Assembly (NCBI RefSeq): GCF_023278085.1
Contig: NZ_CP066266.1
Location: 1 to 61,608, forward strand
Reading direction: 5' to 3'
Origin: Pseudomonas syringae
GTDB taxonomy: Bacteria; Pseudomonadota; Gammaproteobacteria; Pseudomonadales; Pseudomonadaceae
DNA: 61,608 nucleotides
Positions within the stretch are counted from its first letter, which is position 1, and each line of letters begins with the position of its first letter. The position numbers and the translations under genes were made by a program. The notes under the pieces were generated by a model. It was not told where the DNA came from, did no database searches, and saw nothing but the letters and a program-made list of their open reading frames with translations. Of this stretch, positions 1-7,273 are shown in pieces.

Positions 1-1314
1 ATGAACCACGACAATGCGCTCAGCCTTTCCCTCGCGACCTCACTCATGGCCAACGCCGATCCGCTGGCCAGCAGCACTCACCTTCCGCCAGCGCGGTTTT
101 TCGAAGACGGCACCGCGCTCAATCGGTTATTGCTGGAAGCGCCGTACATGGCGCGATGCAGCGATGACAAAACCGCGACCCGCGTTCGCCCTCGTGAGTA
201 CGCGCTTCGTTATCCCTATATGCAGGTCAATCGCCCCGGCATGGTGTCCTGGCTGGTGTTCGACCTGGACCACGCCAATGCCCTGGCCTGGGACGATGCC
301 GGGTTGCCCGCGCCGAACCTGATGGTGCGTAACCGAAAAAGCGGCCATTCCCAATTGTTCTATGCCGTGCCGTCCGTGTGCACCACCGAGAACGCCCGAG
401 CCAAGCCGATTCAGTACATGAAAGCGATCTATGCCGCGTTTGCCGCTCGCCTCGACGCGGACGTGGACTACCACGGTGGCCCTGTGGCCAAAACACCTGG
501 TCACCCCTGGTGGGAGACGACTGAATTCCACAGCCACGTCTATGAACTGGGCGAACTGGCGAGCGCGGTAGAGCTGACCGTCAAGCCATGGGCCACTGGT
601 CCCAAACTTGACCAGGTCAGCCATTCGCGGCACTGCATCCTATTCGAGCAGCTGCGTTATTTTGCGTACAGCATCGTCAATCGCGAGCGCGAGCTGGGGT
701 CGTTTGAGTCTTTCATGCGCTCGCTCGATGCGTATGCGTACAACCACAACAGCTTTCAAAAACAGGGCTTTTCGGAAAACCTGCCGCTGTCTTCGATACG
801 CGCCACGGTCAAATCCGTAGGTCGCTGGACGTGGGATCGGTACACCGGTGATCGTCGTTGCCATCGAGGCGCAATGCAGCTCGATGGCAGCTTGTCGCTT
901 ACCGAGCGGCAGAGCCTGGCTGCGAAGCGCACCAATGAGCTGCGGCACAAAGCCACAGAATCGAAGATCCGTGCCGCGTGCAGGCAGCTTCAAGACCAGG
1001 GCAAGGCATTGGTACGTTCTGCCATTGCGACACTCGCCGGCGTTTCGGTGAGAACGGTGGCCAGCTACACGCACATCCTTACCGAAGTTTTGCAACCGGC
1101 CACTGTGAGCGTTCTCAGGGCCAGCCGTAAGGCTGTGCCCGTACCACTTCGGCAAGATCGTTCACCCGCTACCCCACCCGTTCAGGCTCTCGTTGGTCAG
1201 CCTGCTGATGGCCGCGCCTCGGGTGTGCAATCCGGTGTACATCAGATATCTGCGGTCACGAAGGGGCCGCAAGCCGGAGAGCCCTTAAAAAAAGAACATG
1301 AGGATGGTTCATGA
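1..1314 (+). CDS. repA: Plasmid replication initiation protein RepA (pPT23A family)
   Basis: Initiator protein that starts plasmid replication at the adjacent origin; it belongs to the ColE2-related replicases typical of Pseudomonas pPT23A-family plasmids. The 437-residue length is that of the family. Visible motifs are WLVFDLDH (84-91) and NRKSGHSQLFY (111-121) in the N-terminal catalytic part, a primase-C-terminal-like stretch around 210-290, and a helix-turn-helix near 335-360 (AGVSVRTVASYTH). The ATG at base 1 is the start. If the molecule is circular, the ATG overlaps the TGA of a leader ORF running off the right end of the window, and a hairpin covers the ribosome site. Replication control is therefore probably exerted by translational coupling, as in other leader-peptide-regulated replicons (inference). 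Confidence 0.95.
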   Translation: MNHDNALSLSLATSLMANADPLASSTHLPPARFFEDGTALNRLLLEAPYMARCSDDKTATRVRPREYALRYPYMQVNRPGMVSWLVFDLDHANALAWDDAGLPAPNLMVRNRKSGHSQLFYAVPSVCTTENARAKPIQYMKAIYAAFAARLDADVDYHGGPVAKTPGHPWWETTEFHSHVYELGELASAVELTVKPWATGPKLDQVSHSRHCILFEQLRYFAYSIVNRERELGSFESFMRSLDAYAYNHNSFQKQGFSENLPLSSIRATVKSVGRWTWDRYTGDRRCHRGAMQLDGSLSLTERQSLAAKRTNELRHKATESKIRAACRQLQDQGKALVRSAIATLAGVSVRTVASYTHILTEVLQPATVSVLRASRKAVPVPLRQDRSPATPPVQALVGQPADGRASGVQSGVHQISAVTKGPQAGEPLKKEHEDGS

Positions 1315-1402
1315 TGGGGAGTGCGCGTATGAATTCAGTGCGTGCAGCGATGGCTTTCTGTGCTGCTGGTCGGCTTGAGTTGACGTGTTGAGGCTGTGAG
1401 TC

Positions 1403-1428
1403 GTTAACTGTACGTCCATACAGTTAAC
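1403..1428. promoter_or_regulatory. LexA (SOS) box over the rulAB promoter
   Basis: An interrupted palindrome with 9-bp arms, GTTAACTGT and ACAGTTAAC, around an 8-bp centre; its core CTGT-N8-ACAG (1408-1423) matches the LexA consensus. A plausible sigma70 -35 (TTGACG, 1380-1385) lies 18 bp before a weak -10 (TTAACT, 1404-1409), so bound LexA would cover the -10. It is about 25 bp upstream of rulA, which predicts DNA-damage induction of rulAB. Confidence 0.85.
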
Positions 1429-1452
1429 TCTGTTCCCAGCCAGGTTCGCTTC

Positions 1453-1878
1453 ATGAACGTCAAAATACTCGGTCGGTTGTGCGGGTCCGGAAAGGTCATA
1501 CCCTTCTACACTTTCAAAATCCCTGCCGGTTTTCCTAATCCTGCTGCGGACCACATCGAGCAGGACTTTTCATTCGACCGGTTGATGGATTTACGTGCGC
1601 CTCACATCTATGTGGCCAAGATCGATGGCGACAGCATGGAGGGTGCAAAGATTTTTCATGACAGCCTCGTTGTCGTGGATCGATCCAGAAAACCGTCCAG
1701 TGGAAGCATTGTCATTGCTGCCGTGAACAACGAGCCGCTGTGCAAAATCCTCATCCTGCAGGGTGACCATGTCGTGCTGAAGTCAGCCAACCCCGCCTAT
1801 CCGCCTCGGCATATCCTGGAAGGCGAAGAACTGTCGATATGGGGCGTGGTGAGACATGGCGTCACGAGCTTTGAGTAA
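1453..1878 (+). CDS. rulA: RulA, UmuD-like SOS mutagenesis protein
   Basis: UmuD homologue that self-cleaves on RecA filaments and then partners RulB in translesion synthesis, giving UV tolerance. It has 141 residues, the usual UmuD length. The catalytic serine is in GDSMEGA (Ser61) and the catalytic lysine is Lys98, spaced like the S60/K97 dyad of E. coli UmuD. The probable cleavage region is FPNPAADHIE near residues 27-36. The gene follows a LexA box, and its last 23 bases overlap the start of rulB, so the two are translationally coupled. Confidence 0.94.
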   Translation: MNVKILGRLCGSGKVIPFYTFKIPAGFPNPAADHIEQDFSFDRLMDLRAPHIYVAKIDGDSMEGAKIFHDSLVVVDRSRKPSSGSIVIAAVNNEPLCKILILQGDHVVLKSANPAYPPRHILEGEELSIWGVVRHGVTSFE

Positions 1879-3154
1879 CAAGCCAACGCCGGTGTTTGGC
1901 CTGGTCGATTGCAACTCGTTTTATGCCAGCTGTGAGCGGGTGTTTCGACCGGACCTGGCCAAGGTTCCCATAGTGGTTCTTAGCTCAAATGATGGTTGTG
2001 TCATTGCCCGCAGCTACGATGCAAAACCGTATGTGAAAATGGGTGCGCCTTATTTTCAGATCAAGGACTTACTGCGTCAGCACGGCATCCAGGCGTTCAG
2101 TAGTAATTTTGGGCTCTATGGCGACCTGAGTCAGCGCGTGATGGCCATCATAGAATCCATGGTACCTGCCGTTGAGGTTTACAGCATTGATGAGGCGTTC
2201 GCAGACCTGACCGGTATGCCTGGCAATTTGACCGAGTTAGGAAGATCGATTCGATCCAAGGTCTACCGCTGTACCGGCATTCCCGTGGGTGTGGGGATTG
2301 CACCGACTAAGACACTGGCCAAGCTGGCCAACCACACGGCAAAGCGTCTTCAGGCGCACACCGGCGGGGTCGTTGACATCTGTGACCCTGTAAAACGCGA
2401 TTGGGTGCTGCGCAATACTTCTGTCGGAGAGGTCTGGGGCATAGGTCGAAAGATGAAAACGCACCTGGAGGGCATGCAGATCCGGTCGGCTAAGGACTTG
2501 GCCATGGCCGATCCTTGGATGCTGCGCAAAACATTCAGTGTTGTGATCGAGAAAACGGCACGCGAGCTGGCGGGCACCGCGTGCCTGGAGCTGGACGAAG
2601 TCGAACCACCACGTCAGGAGATCTGCTGCAGCAGAATGTTTGGTAAGCGGTTGACCGAGCTGGGGCCGATCAAAGAGGCGGTGGCCACCTACATGATGCG
2701 TGCCTCTGAAAAATTACGCGCCCAGGGATCGGTGTGTAAAAAGATCCGGGTGAGCATTCGCACCGGCATGTTCAATCCTGACGAAGCCAAGTATGCAAAC
2801 GGCGCTCTGGTCCAGCTGCCCTACCCCACCAACGATGTGAGGGTGATGACCCAGTTCGCGACAGAGGCGGTTTCGCGGATTTTTCGACCAGGCTTCAGGT
2901 ACAGCAAAGCAGAAGTCTTGCTGATGGATATCTGCCAGCCAGGCGAATTCACTGACGATCTGTTCACCATCAATCAGCCGGCGAGTTCAGATCGACTGAT
3001 GGCTACTTTGGACATGATCAACGGCAAGTGGGGACGCGGGACGCTGCGTACAGGATCAGTACCAGTCGTTCCGGATTGGGGGATGCGCCGTGAGCTGATG
3101 AGCCAGAGCTACACGACGCGACTTGATCAGCTGTGGGTTGTAAAGGCTAACTGA
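1856..3154 (+). CDS. rulB: RulB, Y-family translesion DNA polymerase (UmuC-like)
   Basis: Catalytic subunit of a polymerase V-type enzyme that copies past UV lesions together with RulA. The 432-residue protein carries the Y-family motifs VDCNSFYASCE (metal ligand Asp18) and YSIDEAF (Asp112, Glu113), the GVGIAPTKTLAK palm segment, and the WGIGRKM helix-hairpin-helix. Length and motifs show an intact gene. In Pseudomonas, rulB is known as a place where mobile elements insert. Here only the extreme 3' end is involved: its last 20 bases are part of a direct repeat found again 501 bp downstream. Confidence 0.95.
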   Translation: MASRALSNKPTPVFGLVDCNSFYASCERVFRPDLAKVPIVVLSSNDGCVIARSYDAKPYVKMGAPYFQIKDLLRQHGIQAFSSNFGLYGDLSQRVMAIIESMVPAVEVYSIDEAFADLTGMPGNLTELGRSIRSKVYRCTGIPVGVGIAPTKTLAKLANHTAKRLQAHTGGVVDICDPVKRDWVLRNTSVGEVWGIGRKMKTHLEGMQIRSAKDLAMADPWMLRKTFSVVIEKTARELAGTACLELDEVEPPRQEICCSRMFGKRLTELGPIKEAVATYMMRASEKLRAQGSVCKKIRVSIRTGMFNPDEAKYANGALVQLPYPTNDVRVMTQFATEAVSRIFRPGFRYSKAEVLLMDICQPGEFTDDLFTINQPASSDRLMATLDMINGKWGRGTLRTGSVPVVPDWGMRRELMSQSYTTRLDQLWVVKAN

Positions 3155-3664
3155 TCAAGTGCCAGGATCCCCAGGTCAGACAAGGAAAACCCTCGGCTAC
3201 CCTGAAATTCCAGAGGTTTAATTGCTAGCTTAATCTCTGCGTTTTCCAACAATTACTGCGCCTCGCGTCAGCGAGAAGCCAACGTCTCCAACATAAGTTC
3301 CATTGGACTGATTGCAGTTCTCCGACGAGCCCATGGCCACTGGAACGACGTTGACCACGTCATAGCCTCTCTCATCAAAATTGTTATATGCCTCTTCAAG
3401 GCGCTGTGAAAACTCATCGAAATCCACAGAGCGATCATCGTAGATTTTCCTGAATTTGGTTCTGAAAATACCAACGTCTTGAGTTTCTGAGTGCTTAGAT
3501 GCGTAAAACCACGTGGTTATGAATTTCTTCGACACTATCGACTTCTCCATTGTCAGCTCTTCCGAGCTTTTTTACCTGTTGCTTGGCACAGCTCAGGCAG
3601 ATTAAGTGATGGATGCTGGAAATCAAATCACTTCTGGGTCGTAAAGGCTAAGTGATCAATTCCC
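3135..3664. repeat. Pair of 29-bp direct repeats, one at the rulB 3' end, bounding a 0.5 kb unit
   Basis: The segment at 3135-3163 (end of rulB, stop codon and 9 bases beyond) recurs at 3636-3664 with 25 of 29 bases identical; both contain GTAAAGGCTAA and TGATCAA. The 501-bp unit they define holds a single small gene on the minus strand. A duplicated gene end around a passenger is what site-specific integration into a gene's 3' end leaves behind, but no recombinase lies inside. Confidence 0.7.
3230..3550 (-). CDS. Hypothetical protein, 106 aa
   Basis: Not recognised. It encodes a soluble 106-residue protein with a basic start, a middle helix (FDEFSQRLEEAYNNFDERGY) and a hydrophobic beta-like stretch (YDVVNVVPVAMGS) before a C-terminal GAVIVGKRRD. 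A GGAAG ribosome site lies about 8 bases before the ATG. It is the only gene inside the 501-bp unit bounded by copies of the rulB 3' end, so it may be cargo of a small insertion. Composition is more AT-rich than rulB. Confidence 0.6.
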   Translation of the reverse strand: MEKSIVSKKFITTWFYASKHSETQDVGIFRTKFRKIYDDRSVDFDEFSQRLEEAYNNFDERGYDVVNVVPVAMGSSENCNQSNGTYVGDVGFSLTRGAVIVGKRRD

Positions 3665-3680
3665 AGCGCTCGTGCTGCCT

Positions 3681-3714
3681 TAAATATTAATTATGAATTA
3701 GTAATTAATAATTC
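3681..3714. promoter_or_regulatory. AT-rich repeat block A
   Basis: AT-only stretch containing the 11-mer AATTAATAATT at 3703-3713 and a related ATTAATTATGAATTA just before it. The same 11-mer recurs at 4160-4170 and, reversed, at 5224-5234. It lies about 100 bp upstream of the gene starting at 3816. It is probably an operator or partition site for the small ribbon-helix-helix protein encoded at 5898 (inference). Confidence 0.5.
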
Positions 3715-3815
3715 TTGTTTTTAGGCCCATATGGGCCTATTATGTCTTTGTTGGTGGCACGCAGAGAGCCACTCGAACCTGAGGGGGCTAGTCGTTGCCA
3801 CCTACGAGGAACGAG

Positions 3816-4103
3816 ATGAGACTTTCAGATGTAGCGACTATCCGGACGAATTTTCCAGAGGCTCATTTTTGGATAATTCGTCGGGGTTCAGCAGAACGAT
3901 GCGGCGCACCAGGGCGAGTGTTCAATCCTGAACACATAGGTGTCCTGGTGAACCGAACAGACATCGTTCTACCTGACTACCTTTTCTACGCGTTGATGCA
4001 TGTGCATCAGCAAGGCTACTGGGAAAGGTTGGCAACAGGGACGCTGAGCCTGGTCAACATCCGTGTTTCAGACGTTCAGCGTATCGAACTGTCACCACGG
4101 TGA
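3816..4103 (+). CDS. Small protein resembling part of a type I restriction S-subunit domain
   Basis: A 95-residue protein. MRLSDVATIRTNF, then VNRTDIVLPDYLFYALMH and ATGTLSLVNIRVSDVQRIEL, follow the pattern of one target-recognition half-domain of HsdS-type specificity subunits, where such elements contact DNA. No hsdR or hsdM is nearby, so it cannot be a working restriction system as it stands. It may be a stand-alone DNA-binding protein. The ATG at 3816 is preferred because CGAGGA sits 5 bases upstream; an in-frame ATG at 3795 lacks this. A GC hairpin terminator follows at 4108. Confidence 0.55.
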   Translation: MRLSDVATIRTNFPEAHFWIIRRGSAERCGAPGRVFNPEHIGVLVNRTDIVLPDYLFYALMHVHQQGYWERLATGTLSLVNIRVSDVQRIELSPR

Positions 4104-4107
4104 AGAA

Positions 4108-4130
4108 GGGGCCGCAAGGCCCCAGTCTTT
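4108..4130 (+). terminator. Rho-independent terminator after the HsdS-like gene
   Basis: Six-bp GGGGCC/GGCCCC stem with a GCAA tetraloop (4108-4123) followed by AGTCTTT. It starts 4 bases after the stop codon of the upstream gene. Confidence 0.65.
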
Positions 4131-4145
4131 ACGTTCCTCAATGTG

Positions 4146-4188
4146 TTTTATTAATTAGCAATTAATAATTATGATTTATTAATTAATG
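4146..4188. promoter_or_regulatory. AT-rich repeat block B
   Basis: Contains AATTAATAATT (4160-4170) flanked by two TTAATTA elements (near 4151 and 4180). It ends directly at the start of the next gene, so a bound protein would block its transcription or translation. It shares the 11-mer with blocks A and C. Confidence 0.5.
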
Positions 4189-4190
4189 GG

Positions 4191-4607
4191 ATGACAATGA
4201 AGATTGAGCTACCTGGTATCCCTGAACAGCAGAGATTGATTTTCGAGATGGCTACTCGCGAGGCGATAAAGCAGCTCGAAGCAAACCTGCACGCGCCAAG
4301 CATTCCTGGTCCAAAGGATCTGGACGAGGCCCTGTTTCCGCGTACTCACCTGTTGCGTAAGCACGAAGGATGGGAAGCACCTCACGCTGAAATAGTCAGG
4401 TCCTATTTCCGGCACTTTCAGGACCATTTCGACGCGTATGCGACGGATAAAAAGCTGGCGGGATTGCTTCGCATCGCATCAGACAGACGAATTAGGAAGT
4501 TCAAGGAGGGGAGCCAAGACGTGCCTTACGAGATCTGGCGAAATTTTCTAATCCTCACAGGCCGAGTGCCGCAGGACATCGTGCCGATTTTGGCATTCAC
4601 GGGCTAA
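4191..4607 (+). CDS. Hypothetical protein, 138 aa
   Basis: Not recognised. The sequence is charged and helical (MATREAIKQLEANLHA, HAEIVRSYFRHFQDHFDAYATDKKLAGLL), ending in a hydrophobic segment (YEIWRNFLILTGRVPQDIVPILAFTG). The stretch RIASDRRIRKFKEGSQDVPYE followed by that segment resembles a helix-turn-helix-like fold, so a DNA-binding role is possible but unproven. Two near starts exist (4191 and 4197). The gene sits immediately behind AT-rich block B and is followed by a hairpin at 4633. Confidence 0.6.
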   Translation: MTMKIELPGIPEQQRLIFEMATREAIKQLEANLHAPSIPGPKDLDEALFPRTHLLRKHEGWEAPHAEIVRSYFRHFQDHFDAYATDKKLAGLLRIASDRRIRKFKEGSQDVPYEIWRNFLILTGRVPQDIVPILAFTG

Positions 4608-4632
4608 TAGAAGGAGAAGGTAGTCAAAGAAG

Positions 4633-4661
4633 GTGCTGGGGATGGGTGCAACCACCCCCAG
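4633..4661 (+). terminator. Hairpin after the 138-aa gene
   Basis: GCTGGGG pairs with CCCCAGC, with an inner GGGTG...CACCC pairing around a short loop. There is no run of T afterwards, so termination is uncertain; it may also protect the message end. Confidence 0.4.
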
Positions 4662-4690
4662 CGTGAACACAATAAACCTGGTGGAAAATC

Positions 4691-4852
4691 ATGCTCAACA
4701 TGAAATGTATCACAGCTCGTCCTTTGCTGTTACGTGACCTTGCAGACCCTAAATATCGCTATTGGATAAAACAGTTTGCCGGTGAGGTTGCAGCTCCCTG
4801 CATAGCCGAGTCGCTCATGTCGTTCCTTCGTAAGCATCCCCTTATCACCTGA
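4691..4852 (+). CDS. Small hypothetical protein, 53 aa
   Basis: A short ORF beginning ATG CTC AAC with GGTGG 8 bases upstream and ending TGA at 4850-4852. The product starts MLNMKCITARPLLLRDLADP and contains KYRYWIKQFAGEVAAPC. It fills an otherwise empty gap between two small genes and has a sensible ribosome site, which is the only support. No family recognised. Confidence 0.4.
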   Translation: MLNMKCITARPLLLRDLADPKYRYWIKQFAGEVAAPCIAESLMSFLRKHPLIT

Positions 4853-4944
4853 AAGCTGTTTTTAGCTGCAGCGAATGGCCTCTGCGTGTCCGCTCGGATA
4901 CGCAGGGTGCTGTGTCGTCCAATCTTGGGCTAAGGGAATGGCAT

Positions 4945-5145
4945 ATGACCTCTTATGCGCTTACTGGAGCGGTCATTGATGACGAGGGTGTTACTACGAT
5001 CATCAACGAATTCACCACCAGTGCAGCACGTGCAGCTGAGTGGATCCGCTTCTACACAGGTAACAGCTTTACCGGCACGTTGATCCTTATAACGACTGAC
5101 ATCGACGGTATCAAAGCCAAGCGACGGGTCGTTCTAGATCGTTGA
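4945..5145 (+). CDS. Small hypothetical protein, 66 aa
   Basis: Not recognised. Starts MTSYALTGAVIDDEG; mostly beta-like with IIxEFTTSAARAAEWIRFYTG and ending KAKRRVVLDR. The ATG at 4945 is chosen because AAGGGA lies 7 bases upstream; an upstream GTG at 4912 would add 11 residues without a clear ribosome site. It lies just before the partition operon and ahead of hairpin 5157-5179. Confidence 0.55.
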   Translation: MTSYALTGAVIDDEGVTTIINEFTTSAARAAEWIRFYTGNSFTGTLILITTDIDGIKAKRRVVLDR

Positions 5146-5156
5146 GAAGGGGAATG

Positions 5157-5179
5157 GACCGATCTGCGCTGGATCGGTC
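5157..5179. other. Hairpin GACCGATC/GATCGGTC
   Basis: Perfect 8-bp stem with a 7-base loop between the 66-aa gene and the partition operon. It lacks a T-run, so it is a weak terminator or a protein-binding dyad. Confidence 0.45.
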
Positions 5180-5202
5180 TTGACTAGAAGCCCCACAGAG
5201 CT

Positions 5203-5247
5203 GATTATTAATTGTTATTTGCGAATTATTAATTGCGAATTAATTTA
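5203..5247. promoter_or_regulatory. AT-rich repeat block C in front of parA
   Basis: Holds the 11-mer in reverse (AATTATTAATT, 5224-5234), a 10 of 11 copy at 5203-5213, and GCGAATTA repeats. It ends 10 bases before the parA start, where an autoregulating partition protein would be expected to bind. Confidence 0.55.
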
Positions 5248-5257
5248 GGAGGCCCAC

Positions 5258-5908
5258 ATGGGCACAATCGTGATGGTTGGCGGGAACAAAGGCGGCGTAG
5301 GCAAAACTACCACTGCCGTAAACGTATCCATTGGGTTGGCAATGGAAGGCTACGATGTCTGTTTAGTAGACGCGGATGCGCAACGCAGCGCCTCGAAATG
5401 GTACGCAGAGCGTGAAGCGGCACAACTGGAACCGAAGATCACCCTGATTGAAAAACGCGACAACATCACGGTTACGCTGCGAACACTGAGCGAGAAATTT
5501 GATTATGTGATTGTCGACGTCGCTGGTAGAAACTCGCGTGAATTGATCACCGGAGCAGTAGTTGCAGACATCATCATTGCTCCAAACCAATGCAGCCAGC
5601 TCGATCTTGACACCCTTGGGGAGCTGCAAGAGCAAGTCTTGCGCTGCCGAGATCTAAACCCAAACCTGCAGGCATATGCCTATCAATCTATGGCTTCCCC
5701 AAACCCTGCAGTTCGTGTCACGGAGAGGCGCGAATTCCTGGAATTTCTTTCCGAGTATCCTGAGATCAAGCCTTTGGACTCAGTCGGCTTCTATCGGAAA
5801 GCATACAAAGACTCGATTCCTTCGGGAATGTCAGTTTTAGAAGGGAAAAACCGTGAAGCTGCTAACGAGATAAAGAGTCTGTTGAAAGAGGTGTTCCATG
5901 GCAATTAA
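5258..5908 (+). CDS. parA: ParA-type partition ATPase (system 1)
   Basis: Plasmid-segregation ATPase of the small ParA/ParF (type Ib) class: 216 residues and no N-terminal DNA-binding domain. The deviant Walker A is NKGGVGKTT (Lys11 signature, Lys16), followed by [13 protein letters not shown] and [10 protein letters not shown] (Walker B region). AGGAGG lies shortly before the ATG. It overlaps the following ribbon-helix-helix gene by 11 bases, forming a two-gene partition operon behind AT-rich block C, the likely autoregulation or centromere site. Confidence 0.92.
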   Translation: MGTIVMVGGNKGGVGKTTTAVNVSIGLAMEGYDVCLVDADAQRSASKWYAEREAAQLEPKITLIEKRDNITVTLRTLSEKFDYVIVDVAGRNSRELITGAVVADIIIAPNQCSQLDLDTLGELQEQVLRCRDLNPNLQAYAYQSMASPNPAVRVTERREFLEFLSEYPEIKPLDSVGFYRKAYKDSIPSGMSVLEGKNREAANEIKSLLKEVFHGN

Positions 5909-6185
5909 AAAGGCGAGTGAGACTGCAAATAGGAGGGAGCAGGTCAGCGAGGAAGCATCTGAACGCCTGGCCCGAGAGCTAGCTGACAAGCCTTATGACT
6001 CTACCCCGTTGGCAAAGGCACCGGATAAGCGGAAGCCAGTTCCCGTATCGATCAGCTTGCCCCCAGGCATACTGGAGAAAATTGAGGACGATGTGCGCGA
6101 AAATAAGCGCTCCGGAAAAGCACTCAGGACGGTCAGTGCGATAGTTAAGCATGCGCTGGAAGCGCAAGGTTACACGCTGGATTAA
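5898..6185 (+). CDS. Partition DNA-binding protein, ribbon-helix-helix type (system 1)
   Basis: A 95-residue basic protein with a disordered charged N-terminus and a C-terminal ribbon-helix-helix pattern ([19 protein letters not shown] ... [12 protein letters not shown]), like ParG-type centromere-binding proteins that pair with ParF-class ATPases. Its gene overlaps parA by 11 bases. It probably binds the AT-rich repeats at 3681, 4146, 5203 and 6189 (inference). Confidence 0.8.
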   Translation: MAIKKASETANRREQVSEEASERLARELADKPYDSTPLAKAPDKRKPVPVSISLPPGILEKIEDDVRENKRSGKALRTVSAIVKHALEAQGYTLD

Positions 6186-6188
6186 TTG

Positions 6189-6210
6189 GTAATTATTAAA
6201 TAATAATTAC
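6189..6210. repeat. AT-rich inverted repeat block D
   Basis: Arms GTAATTATT and AATAATTAC separated by AAAT, 3 bases after the end of the partition operon. Related in sequence to blocks A-C and placed as a downstream partition site would be. Confidence 0.5.
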
Positions 6211-6278
6211 TGGTTTGCTCATTCTCAAATGGGCCGGGCACAGGGTGCCCAGCTCTTTGGCTACGAATAATAGGAAGA

Positions 6279-6310
6279 GGGTGCCTAAGGCACCTTTAAT
6301 CGTTTTTGGC
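6279..6310 (+). terminator. Terminator of the partition operon
   Basis: GGTGCC/GGCACC stem with a TAA loop (6280-6294), then TTTAATCGTTTTT. It ends 14 bases before the left end of the Tn3-type cassette. Confidence 0.65.
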
Positions 6311-6323
6311 ATTAGGCTGTAAC

Positions 6324-6360
6324 GGGGCCGGCAGAGAAAACGGAGAAATCGTACGCTAAG
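6324..6360 (+). repeat. Left terminal inverted repeat of the Tn3-type cassette
   Basis: 37 bp starting GGGGCCGGCAGA and ending CGTACGCTAAG, matching the form of Tn3-family (Tn21 subgroup) ends with the GGGG end outward. Confidence 0.8.
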
Positions 6361-6441
6361 CATTCGGCCTGTCAGGTTGGCAAAAATCATCATCCGGGGT
6401 CACCGGAAGTCCCGTAAACTCAAGGCCATTCATCAAATTTG

Positions 6442-6470
6442 GTTGACACAAGTGTCAACTTGTATATCCT
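6442..6470 (+). promoter_or_regulatory. Promoter with overlapping operator inside the cassette
   Basis: A perfect dyad, GTTGACAC-AA-GTGTCAAC (6442-6459), contains a consensus -35 (TTGACA, 6443-6448); a -10 (TATCCT, 6465-6470) follows after 16 bp. A repressor on the dyad would block the -35. No convincing gene follows on this strand before the terminator at 6662, so the transcript may be a small RNA of about 200 nt. Confidence 0.55.
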
Positions 6471-6661
6471 TGGAATTGAGGACTGCAACTGCGCATTCGT
6501 CGGGACTGGGTACCAGCAAAGGCCCCCCCGCATTCTTGGCAGCAGAGAAAGCTGGTTTCTCTGAAGTAGTGACGACGGGCATAGCCGGTCGGATTCTGAA
6601 CCCAAGGTCGTAAGACTCGGAGCTAAAGAATCGCTGCGACTACTCCTCAAGAACACTGAAA

Positions 6662-6685
6662 AGGCGCCCATAGGGCGCCTTTTTC
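6662..6685. terminator. Bidirectional terminator in the cassette
   Basis: AGGCGCCC-ATA-GGGCGCCT stem (6662-6680) followed by TTTTT on the plus strand and preceded by A's that give U's on the minus strand. It sits at the 3' end of the 170-aa minus-strand gene and can also end the plus-strand transcript from 6470. Confidence 0.8.
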
Positions 6686-7196
6686 ATTTCTGCAGTGGCT
6701 CCGGTTCAGGTGCGACAAGATCAGGTTTCGGCGGTCGCGGAATCTGACCTACCAAGGTGCCGTGCGCTCGACGTTGGGGATACCACGTCACAACATAATA
6801 GCCAAACCCCGTAGCACGCTCATGGCGTGGCTCAAGGATGAGTGTTCCCGTGGACGTCCTGAGCACTGCAATGCGATTACCGCCACGTTGCTCTTTGAAC
6901 TCACAGTAGATTTGTGCTCCTGGAACAATCATTTTGGCGATGTGCGCGGCCACACCGTCGATGGTGTCACAACCGTGCTTGAGCAAGTCCGGTTGATGAG
7001 CCTCCCAAACGTGAATCACACCAAAACCACTGTTTGCACGGCGGTGAACACCTACGCGCAGATACACATTCCCTCCCGGCAAACCAAATTTCGGCATGTC
7101 TGGAATTGTGCCAAAGCTAAACCCGCCACCAGGATGGGCCACAAGCGTGTTTTCTTTGAATTTGAGCAGTTCAGACAAGGGCGAATCCAGAGCCAT
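6684..7196 (-). CDS. Hypothetical passenger protein of the Tn3-type cassette, 170 aa
   Basis: Not recognised. A globular protein with beta-like segments (GGNVYLRVGVHRRANSGFGVIHVWEAH, split here for description), then HGCDTIDGVAAHIAKMI, FKEQRGGNRIAVLRTS and GFGYYVVTWYPQRRAHG, ending in a proline-rich tail (PRPPKPDLVAPEPEPLQK). No signal peptide or membrane segment. The ATG at 7196 has no obvious ribosome site, and a stop codon 7 codons upstream limits the choice. It is the only gene between the cassette ends, so it is probably the selected cargo. Confidence 0.65.
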   Translation of the reverse strand: MALDSPLSELLKFKENTLVAHPGGGFSFGTIPDMPKFGLPGGNVYLRVGVHRRANSGFGVIHVWEAHQPDLLKHGCDTIDGVAAHIAKMIVPGAQIYCEFKEQRGGNRIAVLRTSTGTLILEPRHERATGFGYYVVTWYPQRRAHGTLVGQIPRPPKPDLVAPEPEPLQK

Positions 7197-7273
7197 GGGG
7201 ACGGGGACTGATAGCCACTATTGTGGCACGCCCAAAATAAGGCGTGAGGAATAGCGCCACGCAACCGAATCGG

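Noticed and set aside
4842..4849. TTATCACC as a third recombinase core (left boundary of integrase 1 element)
   Set aside because: Only one 8-bp arm plus a weak CTTAC match, inverted relative to cores 1 and 2; an 8-mer is expected by chance in 61 kb.
6377..6613. 78-codon plus-strand ORF inside the Tn3-type cassette
   Set aside because: It starts upstream of the only good promoter, within the left cassette end region, and has no internal start after the promoter.
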